Shown here one piece after another: positions 12,255 to 22,903 of a DNA stretch of 64,000 bases. The stretch comes from Diaporthe sp. PMI_573 (Eukaryota > Ascomycota > Sordariomycetes > Diaporthales > Diaporthaceae). Location of the stretch: positions 1,550,001 to 1,614,000 of the forward strand of contig JAJTUP010000004.1 of assembly GCA_021399435.1 (NCBI GenBank). The letters run 5' to 3'. The notes under the pieces were generated by a model, which was not told where the DNA came from, ran no database searches, and saw only the letters and a list, made by a program, of their open reading frames with translations. The stretch's first letter is position 1. Each line of letters begins with the position of its first letter. The translations under genes and the position numbers were made by a program.

Positions 12255-13050
12255 AGTGATATTCTACGATCTCCCGGTACTGGCCGGCGCCGGGCTGGCC
12301 TTGGTCCCTCCCATGGCCCATAGTGACCGCCCACTTGAGCACTCCTCCGGGGCTGATCTCCACAAGCATCAGCATCATGACGTCTGCCAGGGGGGTCGAT
12401 GGTGCCTTCGGGCTGGCGATCAACACGGCCGCTTCCCGGGCTGGACTGGCCAGCAGCCTCGGAAGCAAAGGACTGCTGCGTTTTCTTTTTTCGGTATTCC
12501 TCTGGATGATCTGGACAGCGTGATCGCCGTCTTGAACGCGGAGGATGCTGCCCTGGTCGAACAGGTGCTGGGAGAAAACCAACCTCTCATCACAGCCGTG
12601 TCACAGACGGCGACCGACGTGGACATGACAGCATTTCGCAACGAATAGATCACTGCGTCTTGCTTTAGTGCGTTGGACTTGGCTGGGAAACAGAAGGAAC
12701 CTGACATACTGCATGGTATATTGGCTCTCTTTTGTTGCAGTGGCATGTCTGATATTACGTAATCCATGCTCTGAGTTCAGCGCCCGCATCGATGCTGCGG
12801 TGGATGTCGTTCAACATTCGGACGAGCAACTTGCTGGGCACAAAACTCTCAAACTATCGGCCAAGTCAGAACGGGAAGGAGATGCAGTTCCGAATTAGGA
12901 GTTCAGGCCTTCTATGCAAGCCAACTCAGTAACTTGGCTTGTTTGCAATTCCTCGACAGATTTTGAGGCCTGTACATGACCAGATTGTTATTTTCTATAC
13001 GTACGAGCTCTGGGCCATAGCATCTATCCCCTAACCTCATGTGAAATAAA

Positions 13051-13140
13051 CCTCCCAGAGGACTACCTCTTGTAGGAAATCCTCTTATAGAATAGCCTCC
13101 CTTAGGAGAACCTTCTATGAAATTACCTCCTATGGAATAG
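13051..13140 (+). repeat. degenerate 15-base tandem repeat, six copies
   Basis: Six consecutive units of exactly 15 bases, each beginning CCTC or CCTT and ending in an AT/AG-rich half (for example CCTCTTATAGAATAG and CCTCCTATGGAATAG). Units start at 13051, 13066, 13081, 13096, 13111 and 13126. The period is exact although the units have diverged, so no indels have occurred. A partial unit may precede it. Confidence 0.85.
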
Positions 13141-13675
13141 CTACATAGAAGATAAGACGACAAACAAGCCACAGAGTCTCTACAATGATGTTTTTACATT
13201 TGTGAATGTGGCTGTGATGCTGTAATAATGCATGAGATAATGGTAATATATTAGAGAGGAGAGAGAAATGAAAGGATATATAGCCTTCGAAACATTTCAT
13301 GATATACTGAATCTAGCGGTACTACCTCAACGGCGGAAGTGTACCGTGCTCAGTTAACCAGGTCAACGAACTTCAATGTTAGTTTTGTTTCAGTCACTCA
13401 TGCTCCCTTTACCTATACCCTGCACTCCTAATTCATGTCTATGGCTTTAAGAGAGTTGAAATTATGAGTCACGCCACTCATCTTAGTGCTGACGCCTGAG
13501 CTGCTCAAGCCCTGGGATTTCGCCCAACATAGCCAATACATTGCCCCTCACAATAAGAACGTAGACATTTAGATGCATTCACCGCTTATCTCTAACTGTT
13601 TTGGCGGAACGGAGAATGTGCAGTGTTTATTCTTGTACGACCTGGTTAGATCTTGAAACACTTTTGATATTTGTC

Positions 13676-13748
13676 GATATCCGCCATCCCTACCCGCCGT
13701 CTCTTTAGCCGTCATTCCTCTATCCGCCATTTCTCTATCCGCTGTTGT
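13676..13748 (+). repeat. imperfect ATCCGCCAT-type repeat
   Basis: Four or five imperfect units around the core CCGCCAT/CCGTCAT/CCGCTGT followed by TCTCTAT-like pyrimidines, spaced about 13-16 bases apart. It lies about 100 bases upstream of the dienelactone hydrolase-like start, so it may be promoter sequence. Confidence 0.5.
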
Positions 13749-13849
13749 TCGGGTATGGGAAAAGAAGCTATATTATCCCCCAAACATTTGCTGAGCAATT
13801 ATATCGAGGCCAAATCATTCTTACTACTGAAGCCGTGGTCCATTTTACA

Positions 13850-14884
13850 ATGAGCGCCAATTCCTGCTGTCTGCAAGGGTTTGCTTGGGATGGTAAGCAA
13901 CGCGGGACCATCGGAACTCTTGGGAACAACAACACCTATATCACAGGCAGAAACAGCTCGGCTGCGATCTTGATGATCCATGATCTCTTTGGTGTGAGCT
14001 ATCAAACTTCTGGACCGGCATCATACATCAAACATACTGAACTTGGCTTCTTCCTTAGTGGACCTTCCCTAATACCCGCCTGCTGGCTGACCACTACGCT
14101 GAAGAAGTCGGGGCGACGGTCTATGTTCCTGATTTCTTTGCTGGGGATGTCCTGCCTCTGGAGCCCATGTTGAGTGGTGATTGGCAGGAAGTCGACTTGG
14201 AAGGATTCCTGGCCAAGAATGGGCGAGAGATCCGAGAACCTGAGATTTTCGCTTGCGCAAAGGCGTTGAGAGACAAGTGAGTGCCCTCGATTCTCCGACT
14301 TCCAAAAAGAAGAAACCCGTATTATCAGTGTGATACTTACGTGTGTTCTCCAGATGTACGTGTCTAGGCGGATGTGCCTACATCTGCTGGCCGCAAAAAA
14401 ACTGAACAATTCTCTCAGAGAATTGTTGCTCCCCCTTTCCGCTCGAGGATTCATCTACCTTGACAGCTGACCCAAACATCACTTCATAGATGCCTTCGTC
14501 GGCGCGGTCGGGTTCTGTTATGGCGGGTGGGCCGCATTCCGCCTCGGAGCCCGCGAGCACCAGCCGCCACTGGTCAACTGCATCTCCGTCGGCCACCCGT
14601 CGCTTCTCACCAAACGCGACATCGATGAGATTGCCGTCCCGGTGCAGGTTCTCGCCCCTGAGCACGATCCGGCTTACACGGCTGAGCTCAAGGAGTATAC
14701 GTGCGCCACCGTTCCGAAGCTCGGGGTGCCGTTTCTCTTTCGACACTTTCCTCACGTGGAACATGCGTGCTTCTGCCGTGGCGATGTCAATAAGAGTCTT
14801 GAGCGTGAGGCTTTGGTTAAGGGTAAGAGGGCAGTGGTTGATTGGGTAAGGGAATTTAACGACGAATTGACCGCCGGTACCTAG
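13850..14884 (+). CDS. dienelactone hydrolase family protein, possible broken splice junction
   Basis: An alpha/beta hydrolase of the dienelactone hydrolase family, known for opening lactone rings in aromatic catabolism; fungal members have varied, mostly unknown substrates. Exon 13850-13993 carries ILMIHDLFG and joins in phase to 14059-14276 (WTFPNTRLLADHYAEEVGAT, VYVPDFFAGD). The last part, 14492-14884, carries the nucleophile motif GFCYGG, then the acid in PEHDP and the histidine in HVEHACF, so the Cys-Asp-His triad is present. The junction between 14276 and 14492 does not close with ordinary splice sites: it needs one extra base of phase (see finding). The intervening 215 bases are long for this genome. 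Predicted length is about 250 residues. It is tail to tail with an MFS transporter 130 bases away. The family is firm; whether the gene still makes a full protein is not. Confidence 0.72.
14405..14427. repeat. perfect 11-base inverted repeat inside the DLH-like gene
   Basis: Two perfect 11-base arms (AACAATTCTCT and its complement) flank one central C. It sits in the non-joining segment between the second and last coding parts of the dienelactone hydrolase-like gene and could form a tight hairpin. Confidence 0.7.
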
Positions 14885-15016
14885 GTTATAGGTGGTAGAG
14901 AGATCATAGATGACATTGCTAGATAGGTCGTGAAGTCGAGAAACAGAGAATAATGCAACTAGCATATAAAGCTTTTATATTACACTACATAACTCAATAC
15001 TCATTCCGCGCTGTAC

Positions 15017-16605
15017 CTATAAAGCATGCCTCCACTCAGGCCTCTGAAACCCCGGGGCTACACTAACTTTCTCTCCACGATCCATCCTCGCGTTAAGCCT
15101 CGCGAAGTGCACCCTCATCCCAGCCGCCAGCAGCGCCAGGAGGGCAATGAACGACGCACACGTGAGCAGGCCCCTCTGGTACACCGGCGCGTCCTGGGCC
15201 CTGAAAGCAAGCGAGCTGATGATGCCGCCGATGGGGATCGCAGTGGCAAACAAACCCAGCCGCAGCGCCCTGCCCGTGGACGTGGGGCTGTTGCTCGCGA
15301 TCCACTCGGCCACCAGCGGCGGCGGCGTGAACGTGCCCGCCATGATGAGGTAGGTGAGGAAGTACCCCACGTCGACCCCCCTGCGGCCACCGGAGAGGTC
15401 CAGCGTGGCGAGGAGGACCCACGCCACGCCCGCGAGCGCCGCGAAGCAGAAGATGAGCACGCCGCGCTGCTGGATGCGGTTGTTGAGGAAGGTCGCGCCC
15501 AGCTGGCACGCCATGGCCGTGAGGTGCGGGCCGATCGTGAACAGGTTCGCGCGCGCCGAGTCCCGCGTCAGCCGCCTGATCATGGAGGGGAGGAAGTTGG
15601 CCGCCCCCGTGAGGGCCACGCCGAAGCTGAGGGCCATGAGCATGAAGGCCCAGCTCTCGAACTGCAGCAGGGTCGCGCGCGCGTCCGCCCACCGGAACCT
15701 CTCCAGCTGCTTCTCCGCCCCGCCGGCGTCCAGCGTGCCCTCCTCGAGGCGCGCCCGCGCCAGCTTCTTCTCCTCTGGCGTGAAGAAGCGGCTGGACTCG
15801 ACGCTCCGCGGCAGAACGACGAACAACACAACCGACATGCCGACTGTGATGGCGCCCTCGATGAGAAACAAGTACCGCCATCCGCTGAGCGGCTTCCCCT
15901 CCCACTGGAACACAGAAAACGAGATGAGGCCCGACACGGCACCAGCAACATTAACAGCAGAGAAGAAGCACGCGATGCGGAAGCTGAGCTCGCGGCGCGT
16001 GTAGAACAGACTGCCGTAGTAGCTCGGCAGGGGCAGGAAGGCGGCCTCGAGGACGCCCAGGACCATGCGGCAGGCCAGGAGCCCGCCAAAGTTGCTCGTT
16101 GCGCCGCCCGCCATGGCGACGACGCCGAAGCCGAACATGGCTATGGGCAGCACGCGCGACGGGCTGAAGCGCTTGGCCAGCAGGGAGAAGGGCACCGAGG
16201 AGAGGGTCAAGGGGATGTAGAAGAGGATCAGGAGGAGCTGGAACTGGTTCCCCACGAAGTGTAGGTCGCGCTCTAGGGTGTCTGATTTTGCGTTTCCTAT
16301 GTTGGAGCGGTCTATTGCGTGTGTGAGGAGGCCGCAGGCTGGGATGTATGTTAGTACCGTTTCAAAGACTGGTGATGAAGGTATCGCGTGGGAGCGAGGA
16401 AGTGGGTATAGGGAGGAGGAGTATCAGCTGAGGATGCATACATACCCAGGGCTGGGAGAACGAGCAGGTCGATTTTCCGGACGAGTTTCTTCTGGACCTT
16501 CTCGTCGATAGTTGGCGTCAGCGTCGACGAGGAGGGACTGCTTTGCAATCCCAACTCCGCCGACTTCTCAGTCGCCGATAATTTGTTGTCGTCCGACATC
16601 GTCAT
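15017..16605 (-). CDS. MFS transporter, anion:cation symporter (Dal5-like) family
   Basis: A plasma-membrane major facilitator of the ACS/Dal5-like family, whose fungal members import allantoate, nicotinate, pantothenate and related organic anions. Exons 16605-16446 and 16338-15017 join in phase to give 493 residues. The start chosen is the first true ATG (MTMSDDNKLS); a TTG lies just upstream in frame. The N-terminal hydrophilic tail ends VRKIDLLVLPALACGLLTHA, followed by the family signature DRSNIGNAKSD at the first loop and about 12 hydrophobic segments (for example LLLILFYIPLTLSSVPFSLL and LVVFAT-type helices). The C-terminus is basic. The coding sequence is very GC-rich, which creates long antisense open frames that I discount. 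Substrate is unknown; the neighbouring hydrolase suggests, but does not show, a carboxylic-acid catabolic pairing. Confidence 0.88.
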
Positions 16606-17404
16606 TGTGCTTGTCGTCTCCAAAGCTGGTGGCTCAAGGAATCATTGGGTGAACACCGATCCAGAAATTAACCCAGCACCAATGTTCTACAGCCCTATGA
16701 TCGGCCGGGGGAGCCACAAAGCTTATAAGGTGGCCCATTATTGCCCCGTTGAAGTGTCAAATGTGGCAAGTCAATTGTGTCAGTTTCAGATCGGCAAGTC
16801 ATTTGCACAAGATCGACTTAAAAGCCCGAAGGGGTTGCTGGGAGCTTGTGTTTTGCCAAGCGTATCATCGTCGCTCCACGGACCCATGCGTGACTATTTA
16901 ATGCACCGTTGTATTTGTTTCTGGTTTTTCGAATCTGCCTTTCGTATTGGCCTTGTCAGAGTGTTTATCCATATAGTCTTAGTCCAATACGTGAGCTAGT
17001 GATAATGTGGGAGGCGCCCAGATTGAGAAGGATATCCCTGTCAAGAAACGCTTCAGACAAACACGTTACACTTACAGCCGCTTCAGATTGAGAATCAAAC
17101 TCTTCTGCGCCGACGGCAGACATTGAAAGAGAAAAATACGATCACTGGCATCTCGAACGAAACTCCACGATACATCTCAGACACACGATCTGAAACCTTG
17201 GTGTAGTCTGCAAAAAGGCGACGAGGGGCCAGACTCTGGGGTAGCACATCACCAGATATTCACAGGTACGACATACACTGCACAGATGGAGGGTCAGTCC
17301 ACTTGTCTCGAATCACAGACTGTAGTAGCCCGAGGAGACGTTGCTCAAATACAAGTTGATATTCCGCTGAAAGAACTAAACAAGAAACGCTATGAATTAT
17401 GCTG
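16606..17404. other. upstream of MFS gene / downstream of SLP1
   Basis: About 800 bases with no supported coding frame. The side next to 16606 should contain the MFS promoter; the side next to 17404 the SLP1 3' UTR. Confidence 0.45.
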
Positions 17405-20400
17405 TCATGGTGGGTCCTGCTCTGGCAGGGCGGGCAGAGGTTTCCGGGATGATTCTGCGCCTAACTCCGACAGCGGTGATCGTGCAAGTGGTGGTCTGCT
17501 TGGTCCCGTCATATCGTCGTCAGGGTCGTCTATTCGTTGCATATATTCCACCTCCATCGTCGTCTCTCTAGAGTCGAGGTAGGGCGCAGACGCGCTGTCT
17601 GAAAAGTCATCCTCGTCGTCTCCCTCCTCGTCTTCGCCAACCTCCATGCCAATTGAGGACATTGGATCCTCTCGTACAGGCTCGAAAGCCTGTGGGGTTG
17701 CAGTGCTGGTCCCGTCTGAACCCTGGTCAAGCCTGTCTCTGTCGAAGTACTCTTCGTCTGGCGTGAGCTCATTGATTCTGATCTTTGGCGCCGTCTGGGG
17801 ATGTGGACGCGGAAGCGGGGGTGGAGGTGTGCCGTTGTCGTTGCTGTCGAACTCCTCGGATGTGGGTGTCAGCGGCAACACCTTATCCGCGTATGACACC
17901 CTGCGGCGTGCCACTCCATGGCGAGGAACCGGGGCTGGCGCGCCAGCGGGCTGTGGCATGCCCACATTGCCATTGCGGTCCGGCGTATTTGACCGACTGA
18001 TGGACTGCGGTGACCCGGGAGGCCATCGCGGTGAGCCGAGATAAGAATTGATAAACTGCGATGTGGATGTGATCGGCCACTGGTCGGCGCTCGTGCCACC
18101 GCCGCCGAACACGCCTCGGCTGAACACGACCAGGACGAGACAGCAAAGTAGTAGGACGGACTGAAATATGGCCATTCGCTTTTGGAAGATGACCTCGTCC
18201 CTGAGCGCGATAATGTCGCGCTGTGACTGCTCGCGTTGCGTCTCCAAGGCAATTACCGTTGACTGCCAGATCTGATCATAATCCTGACGGACCCTACGCA
18301 GCTCGGAGAAGACTGTACTGTTGAGGTTATTGAGAAAAGAGTCCACGCGTGAGATTTGCTTGCGTTCCATTTTCTTGAGAGCTTCCTGCAAGAATTTGGA
18401 CTGTTCCTCGATGTATTGGAGCGATAAAGTGGTATTAGACTCGAGGAACTGCAATCGCTTAGACACAGATTTGAAGAATGACTCTTGGACCGTTGGGGAC
18501 GCTGGTACGGAAGACGAGGTGTTGGTTGTGCCCTTATTCTGAGAGTTGGTCTTGGATGGCTGTTGAGAAGGGTGCCCGGCCACAGAGTTCTTCGCGGCAG
18601 CTTTTGAGGCATGTTTTGAAGACGGCGAAGTTTGCGTCTTGGATGAAGCTGCCGCTTTGGGTGGCGTCACGGATGACTTCGGAATGTCGGCTTCGACGAT
18701 CTTCTGAATGGTTTGTGTTGTATTCGCCACGGTATCTGCAGCTCTGTTGGATTTGGGAGTATGAGGGGCGGATGATGTGGATGGGTTGGAGGGGGTATTG
18801 GTCGATATTGAGGAGCTCAACGCAGGGGAAGAGGCAACTGTAGATGCTACGGTCGAGTTTCCAGCCGTCGCAGAAGCCCCGCTATCCTCGGTGCTGAGGG
18901 CAGGCCGAGAGGAGGATGGGATGCTGCTGTTTGGCGAGGCTGATGGAGACACGTCAAGTGTCTCTGTCATCGTGGGTGTGCCGATGGCACAGGTGTCGTA
19001 TGAAGAGTCGTTGAAAAGAGGCGGATACCATGGAGATAGTCCGTTTTCGAGAGAAATTTCGCCGAATTCAATAGTAGCTGCCGTTTCTGCAGCATGAGTA
19101 GGCTCGACTTCTGCTTCGAGGGCACTCTGATGCATCGACTCTTCCTCTGGAACCGCCTCGGGACCAGCAATCGTCTCAACTGGTTCGTCATCCTCGAGAC
19201 CTGCTTCGCCGTCTTTCCACGAATCCAACATCCGCGTTCCGTGGACGCGGAGCAGAGACACAGGGCAATAATACTCATTGCCGAAGTGTGACAATAGCTC
19301 GATCCGGATGTACTTTGCCCATATCTTGGGGTTCTCGATAAGGAATGACTGTATATCTCTGGAGTTCCTCGCCTGAAATGTTCCCAAATCCTTCCACTTC
19401 TCCATCTTGACGGGATACTTGTCGCTCACGCTTATACGGAAGCTGCGTATCATGCTGGAGAAAAACTCGAAATTTGCCAAAACAACGGTGTCGACGAGAA
19501 TGTCCTCGCTGAGCTCGACAATAACGAACTTGTTCTCCTGAGAGCATGTGAACAGCATGTAGGAATCCTTGTTCTCGACGAGAATGGCCTTGGAATTCTG
19601 AGCACCAGGGCTGGTCTTCAGCACTGTTGCACCGCCGTCGAATGACGAGTAGGAGAATCTCTCCTTGCAAGTCTTTCCGGCGTCCTTGGGGCGGTGATAA
19701 TGGGCAACGCCGTTGTCATACACAGTCGTGTCCTGCACTTCTGCGTTTGGCACGTTGGTGGAGACGGATCCGGCCCTGGAACTACCAGTGGCCGTCATCT
19801 CCGAGATCTTGTCTGACAATACGTCAAAGTCCAGGGAGATCTCGCCGTCTTCGCCCCAGCCGTCAAGACCACCGCCCACGCCGGGGTCCGCATCTCGTGC
19901 CTCGCGGCGCTTTCTGTCTTTTAGGTCGGCCAAGTCTTGACCCGACTTCTTCAGCATCATAGCCTTCCACTCGTCGAAGGACATGAATGATTCTGTGGCC
20001 AGATCCTCTGAATCTTCCTCGGCCTGCTTGGCTGTTGTGTCCCCTTCATGCGTGCCTTGCTGTCCATCCTGGGCGACCTGGTCGGTCGATGCTATTGCCT
20101 GGGTGCTGTTCTCCGCTGGGGCTTCTTCCGGACGCGTACCAGGTGTCGCCGTCGCCGTCGAAGTCTCAATCGTCGAGCCAGTCTGGGATGTCCCTGTGGC
20201 CGGGGCGGCGGTGGTGGCATTGCCAACCGTCTGTGGCGATGCAGACCATGCTGTGGGCAGACACAGCTGTGGGAGGGTGTGGGTGATGTAATTGATTGTC
20301 CTGGCCTCGCAGAGACCAGTGGAAGCTCCTAGGGAAGCTTCGGTGGAGCCATGGGCGGCGGACAGGCCGGGGGGGCCAAGGAGGAGGAGGGCCCGGAGGG

Positions 20401-20428
20401 ACGGAGGGCTCAAGTGTGGGAGTCGCAT
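17405..20428 (-). CDS. SLP1: SUN-domain membrane protein SLP1
   Basis: An ER/nuclear-envelope membrane glycoprotein of the Slp1/osteopotentia type. In yeast Slp1 works with Emp65 to protect newly made soluble ER proteins and influences membrane protein localisation. A single exon of 1007 residues. The start is the ATG giving MRLPHLSPPSLRALLLLGPP, a good signal peptide; an upstream in-frame TTG is discounted. A Ser/Thr/acidic region contains the conserved SFMSFDEWKAMML box (about residue 150). The SUN domain lies at about residues 250-395 (FSYSSFDGGATVLK, SYMLFTCSQENKFVIVELSE, VANFEFFSSMIRSFRISVSD, EYYCPVSLLRVHGTRM). A Ser/Thr/Pro spacer and coiled coil (RRVRQDYDQIWQS) precede one membrane segment at about 750-772 (AIFQSVLLLCCLVLVVFSRG). 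The tail is long, acidic and cytosolic. Confidence 0.92.
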   Translation of the reverse strand: MRLPHLSPPSLRALLLLGPPGLSAAHGSTEASLGASTGLCEARTINYITHTLPQLCLPTAWSASPQTVGNATTAAPATGTSQTGSTIETSTATATPGTRPEEAPAENSTQAIASTDQVAQDGQQGTHEGDTTAKQAEEDSEDLATESFMSFDEWKAMMLKKSGQDLADLKDRKRREARDADPGVGGGLDGWGEDGEISLDFDVLSDKISEMTATGSSRAGSVSTNVPNAEVQDTTVYDNGVAHYHRPKDAGKTCKERFSYSSFDGGATVLKTSPGAQNSKAILVENKDSYMLFTCSQENKFVIVELSEDILVDTVVLANFEFFSSMIRSFRISVSDKYPVKMEKWKDLGTFQARNSRDIQSFLIENPKIWAKYIRIELLSHFGNEYYCPVSLLRVHGTRMLDSWKDGEAGLEDDEPVETIAGPEAVPEEESMHQSALEAEVEPTHAAETAATIEFGEISLENGLSPWYPPLFNDSSYDTCAIGTPTMTETLDVSPSASPNSSIPSSSRPALSTEDSGASATAGNSTVASTVASSPALSSSISTNTPSNPSTSSAPHTPKSNRAADTVANTTQTIQKIVEADIPKSSVTPPKAAASSKTQTSPSSKHASKAAAKNSVAGHPSQQPSKTNSQNKGTTNTSSSVPASPTVQESFFKSVSKRLQFLESNTTLSLQYIEEQSKFLQEALKKMERKQISRVDSFLNNLNSTVFSELRRVRQDYDQIWQSTVIALETQREQSQRDIIALRDEVIFQKRMAIFQSVLLLCCLVLVVFSRGVFGGGGTSADQWPITSTSQFINSYLGSPRWPPGSPQSISRSNTPDRNGNVGMPQPAGAPAPVPRHGVARRRVSYADKVLPLTPTSEEFDSNDNGTPPPPLPRPHPQTAPKIRINELTPDEEYFDRDRLDQGSDGTSTATPQAFEPVREDPMSSIGMEVGEDEEGDDEDDFSDSASAPYLDSRETTMEVEYMQRIDDPDDDMTGPSRPPLARSPLSELGAESSRKPLPALPEQDPP

Positions 20429-21072
20429 CGTTGGTTTTGGCAATCCATAGTCGTGGCGACTGAGGGTGCTGGCGTGGGAGGACAGACAGGCTCGGGCTCA
20501 CGAAGTAAACACGTCGTGGGTGTTGAGACTGTTCCAGCCCTGTCATCGGGACTGTTGAGGGCTGGCGTTGGCAAGAGAAAATCAAAAGCCTGTTCTGGAC
20601 CGGGACCAACAAAGGTGGTGTCCAGGAAAGTGCAAGCCCGTCGTCATTTCTGCAGGTCGGCGGCTGCCTTTACTCCATTGAGCCCCTAATCAATCCAATA
20701 CAGGGATCCAGCCCCAATTGCCGCCCGTTAAGCTCTGGCGGGCTCCGGAGGGTCCAGGCCCAAGACCCTGCCTGCTGCCAGATCACCCTGCACGGGGCGC
20801 CACGTGCACCGGGCATGCTGGACGGACAGGTGGGTTCCAACTTTGCTGCTACTCTCAATCTGCATGACGGTCCTGGCAGATCCACGAGATCCACAACCAA
20901 AGCTCGGCGTTTCCCTCCATCCCACTGCCTGCCAGCTGTCCTGACTAGACTTACTGACTGACTGAATATTCTCTCACCCACGTCAACTCTAGCAGCAGCA
21001 CTCCCCCTCCTCCATGGCATAGCAACAGGCCGCCCAGATCCCGATCTTCGAACCCCCTCCCCCACCCCCGCC
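20429..21072. other. shared upstream region of SLP1 and the DUF1640 gene
   Basis: A divergent promoter of about 640 bases. CT-rich tracts precede the 21073 start codon. No other feature is supported. Confidence 0.45.
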
Positions 21073-22467
21073 ATGTCAACCCAGAGGCTGAGCTTCCTCT
21101 ACCCGCACCTGTTTCGCACGGCTAGATTGGGCGAATCTGCGGCCGGAACTACAAGCGGCCGCTGTCGGAGACGAGCCACAACCACTCACAACAGCCCCTC
21201 CAACCACTCTCGGTGTGCCGCAGCGCCATTCGGAACCTCGACGACCTCAGGGAAGGCGAGCTTCGCCCCTCGCGTGGGCAAGGGTATAGAGCCCAAGCCC
21301 CTCGGCTCCGTACAGGATGCCCCCGCCCTCGAGTCGCACATGACGGGTTCCAAGCGGCCCTTGGGGAAGGTCCAGGCCGCTCCCAGCCTCGAGTCGGAGG
21401 TGAAGGGGTCTGCGGCCTCGCCTCCTCCCGCCAAGCAGGGCAGCGGGAAAACGGACGCCAAGGAGAGCACGCCCGAGCAGAGGAAGGATGCCGCGAGGGC
21501 GCTGGACCCAGCCACGGACTCGCCCAAGGAGACCCTCAGCTCACCGGGCATATCCTCCTCAGAAAAGGCCAAAAATGAAGGGGCAACAGAGGCACAAGAG
21601 CAGGACGGCGCCCACAAGGGGAAGCGCGCCAGCGGGCCCATGGACGCCGTCCTGCACATGGAGCCGCCCGAGAAGAAGAAGCCCAAGGACAAGCCGCCGC
21701 ACCTCGCGCCCTCGCCCTACGTGCACCACTTCGACAGCTACTCGCTGGTCAAGCAGCTTGAGGTGGGCGGCTACACGCAGACGCAGGCCATCACGGCCAT
21801 GAAGGCCGTGCGCGCCCTACTGGCGCAGCACCTGGACACGGCGCAGGGCGGGCTGATCTCCAAGTCCGACGTCGAGAACGAGACGTACCTGTTCCGCGCC
21901 GCGTGCGCAGAGCTCAGCACCGAGGTGAAGAACAACAGGCGCGTCGCCGACGAGCAGCTGCGCCAGCAGCGCACATTCCTGCAGCACGAGGTGGACAACA
22001 CCACCCAGACGCTGACCCAGGAGCTGGCCACGCTCAACGATAACGTCAAGGGCATGTTCAACGACCGGAAGATGGCCGTCAGGGAGGAGCAGAAGGCCGC
22101 GGAGAGCGCCGTGAGTACCTGATCATCCCTTATTTCTTCCCCATTCCATCGACGTCTAAGGCATATACTGACATGAATAAACCCGCAGACCCAACAGATA
22201 GCCTACAAGATCAGCGTCACGCTCAACAGCGATTCCAAGTCCGAGATCGAGGCCGTGCGCTGGGTCCTGGCCAGGCGTGCCGTCACCGGCCTCTTCTTCA
22301 TGGTCGCGCTTTCATTCCTCGCGCTGCGGGTCAGTAACGCCGTCTCGCAGAAGCAGAAGAAGGAGGAGGAGAAGGTCAAGCAGGAGGCCGCCGCCATCAA
22401 GAAGAACGACGGCAGCAGGGACGTCGCGCAGTCGCCGGACGCCGCTGAGATATTGGCCGCGAACTAG
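21073..22467 (+). CDS. mitochondrial DUF1640 / CCDC90-MCUR1 family protein
   Basis: A mitochondrial inner-membrane coiled-coil protein of the DUF1640 family. Relatives are human CCDC90A (MCUR1) and CCDC90B and yeast Fmp32, linked to cytochrome oxidase assembly and mitochondrial proline metabolism. Exons 21073-22110 and 22189-22467 give 438 residues. The N-terminus is rich in Arg, Ser and Thr, suiting an import signal (MSTQRLSFLYPHLFRTARLG). A long low-complexity K/E/P region follows. The DUF1640 domain begins near residue 216 with HHFDSYSLVKQLEVGGYTQT and QAITAMKAVRALLAQHL, then a coiled coil (LRQQRTFLQHEVDNTTQTLT). One membrane segment near residue 380-397 (RRAVTGLFFMVALSFLALRV) and a charged tail end the protein. 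The low-complexity segment is longer than in yeast relatives. Confidence 0.87.
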
Positions 22468-22903
22468 GCAGATTATATACACATCTACACACACTGCGCA
22501 ATGCATATAGAGATACCCAAGCTGAGAAATAGAATACACGTCTTCACTGCAATCTAAACCGTGGTCTGCTGAATTCGTGAGCGGTTCCCGCCTTTGGGGC
22601 TTCTGATGTGTCATATACATACGTCTAGAACTTTCAGGTATTGAAGAAATGCGTTGGCCATCTGCCCAACTTGGCTGGCTAACAGGGCGGTTACTCTTTC
22701 CAGCAGCTTGCCTCGATAACTTGTGATTTATGAACCTCTAAATTCGGTACGGTGTTGTGAAAATGCCTACTAGCATGCAATTTACGTCTTTGCAATTCAT
22801 GGTTTTATTTGAACTACTTATCTACTTCATGGTATCACGTTGCAACGTAGCAAACACAACCGCATCAAGCGGCTATGCATCTGTCTGGGCAAGGAAGCCC
22901 CAA
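22468..22903. other. convergent 3' flank, DUF1640 gene and LAA1
   Basis: A tail-to-tail spacer of about 435 bases, AT-richer than the flanking genes, holding both 3' UTRs. No gene is supported. Confidence 0.45.

Larger units (their letters stand above)
11150..13849. other. gene-poor gap with decayed sequence and repeats
   Basis: About 2.7 kb without an intact gene. It contains a membrane-protein-like fragment near 12053-12254 broken by a stop, a six-copy 15-base tandem repeat at 13051-13140, a pyrimidine-rich repeat around 13676-13748, and AT-rich sequence between about 12900 and 13700. The AT richness and decay would fit old repeat-induced point mutation, but no transposon ends are visible. 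Confidence 0.5.

Noticed and set aside
15026..16264. A 412-codon open frame on the plus strand opposite the MFS transporter
   Set aside because: It is rich in Arg, Glu, His and Gly with no domain, and is the expected mirror of a GC-rich membrane-protein gene with strong third-position bias.
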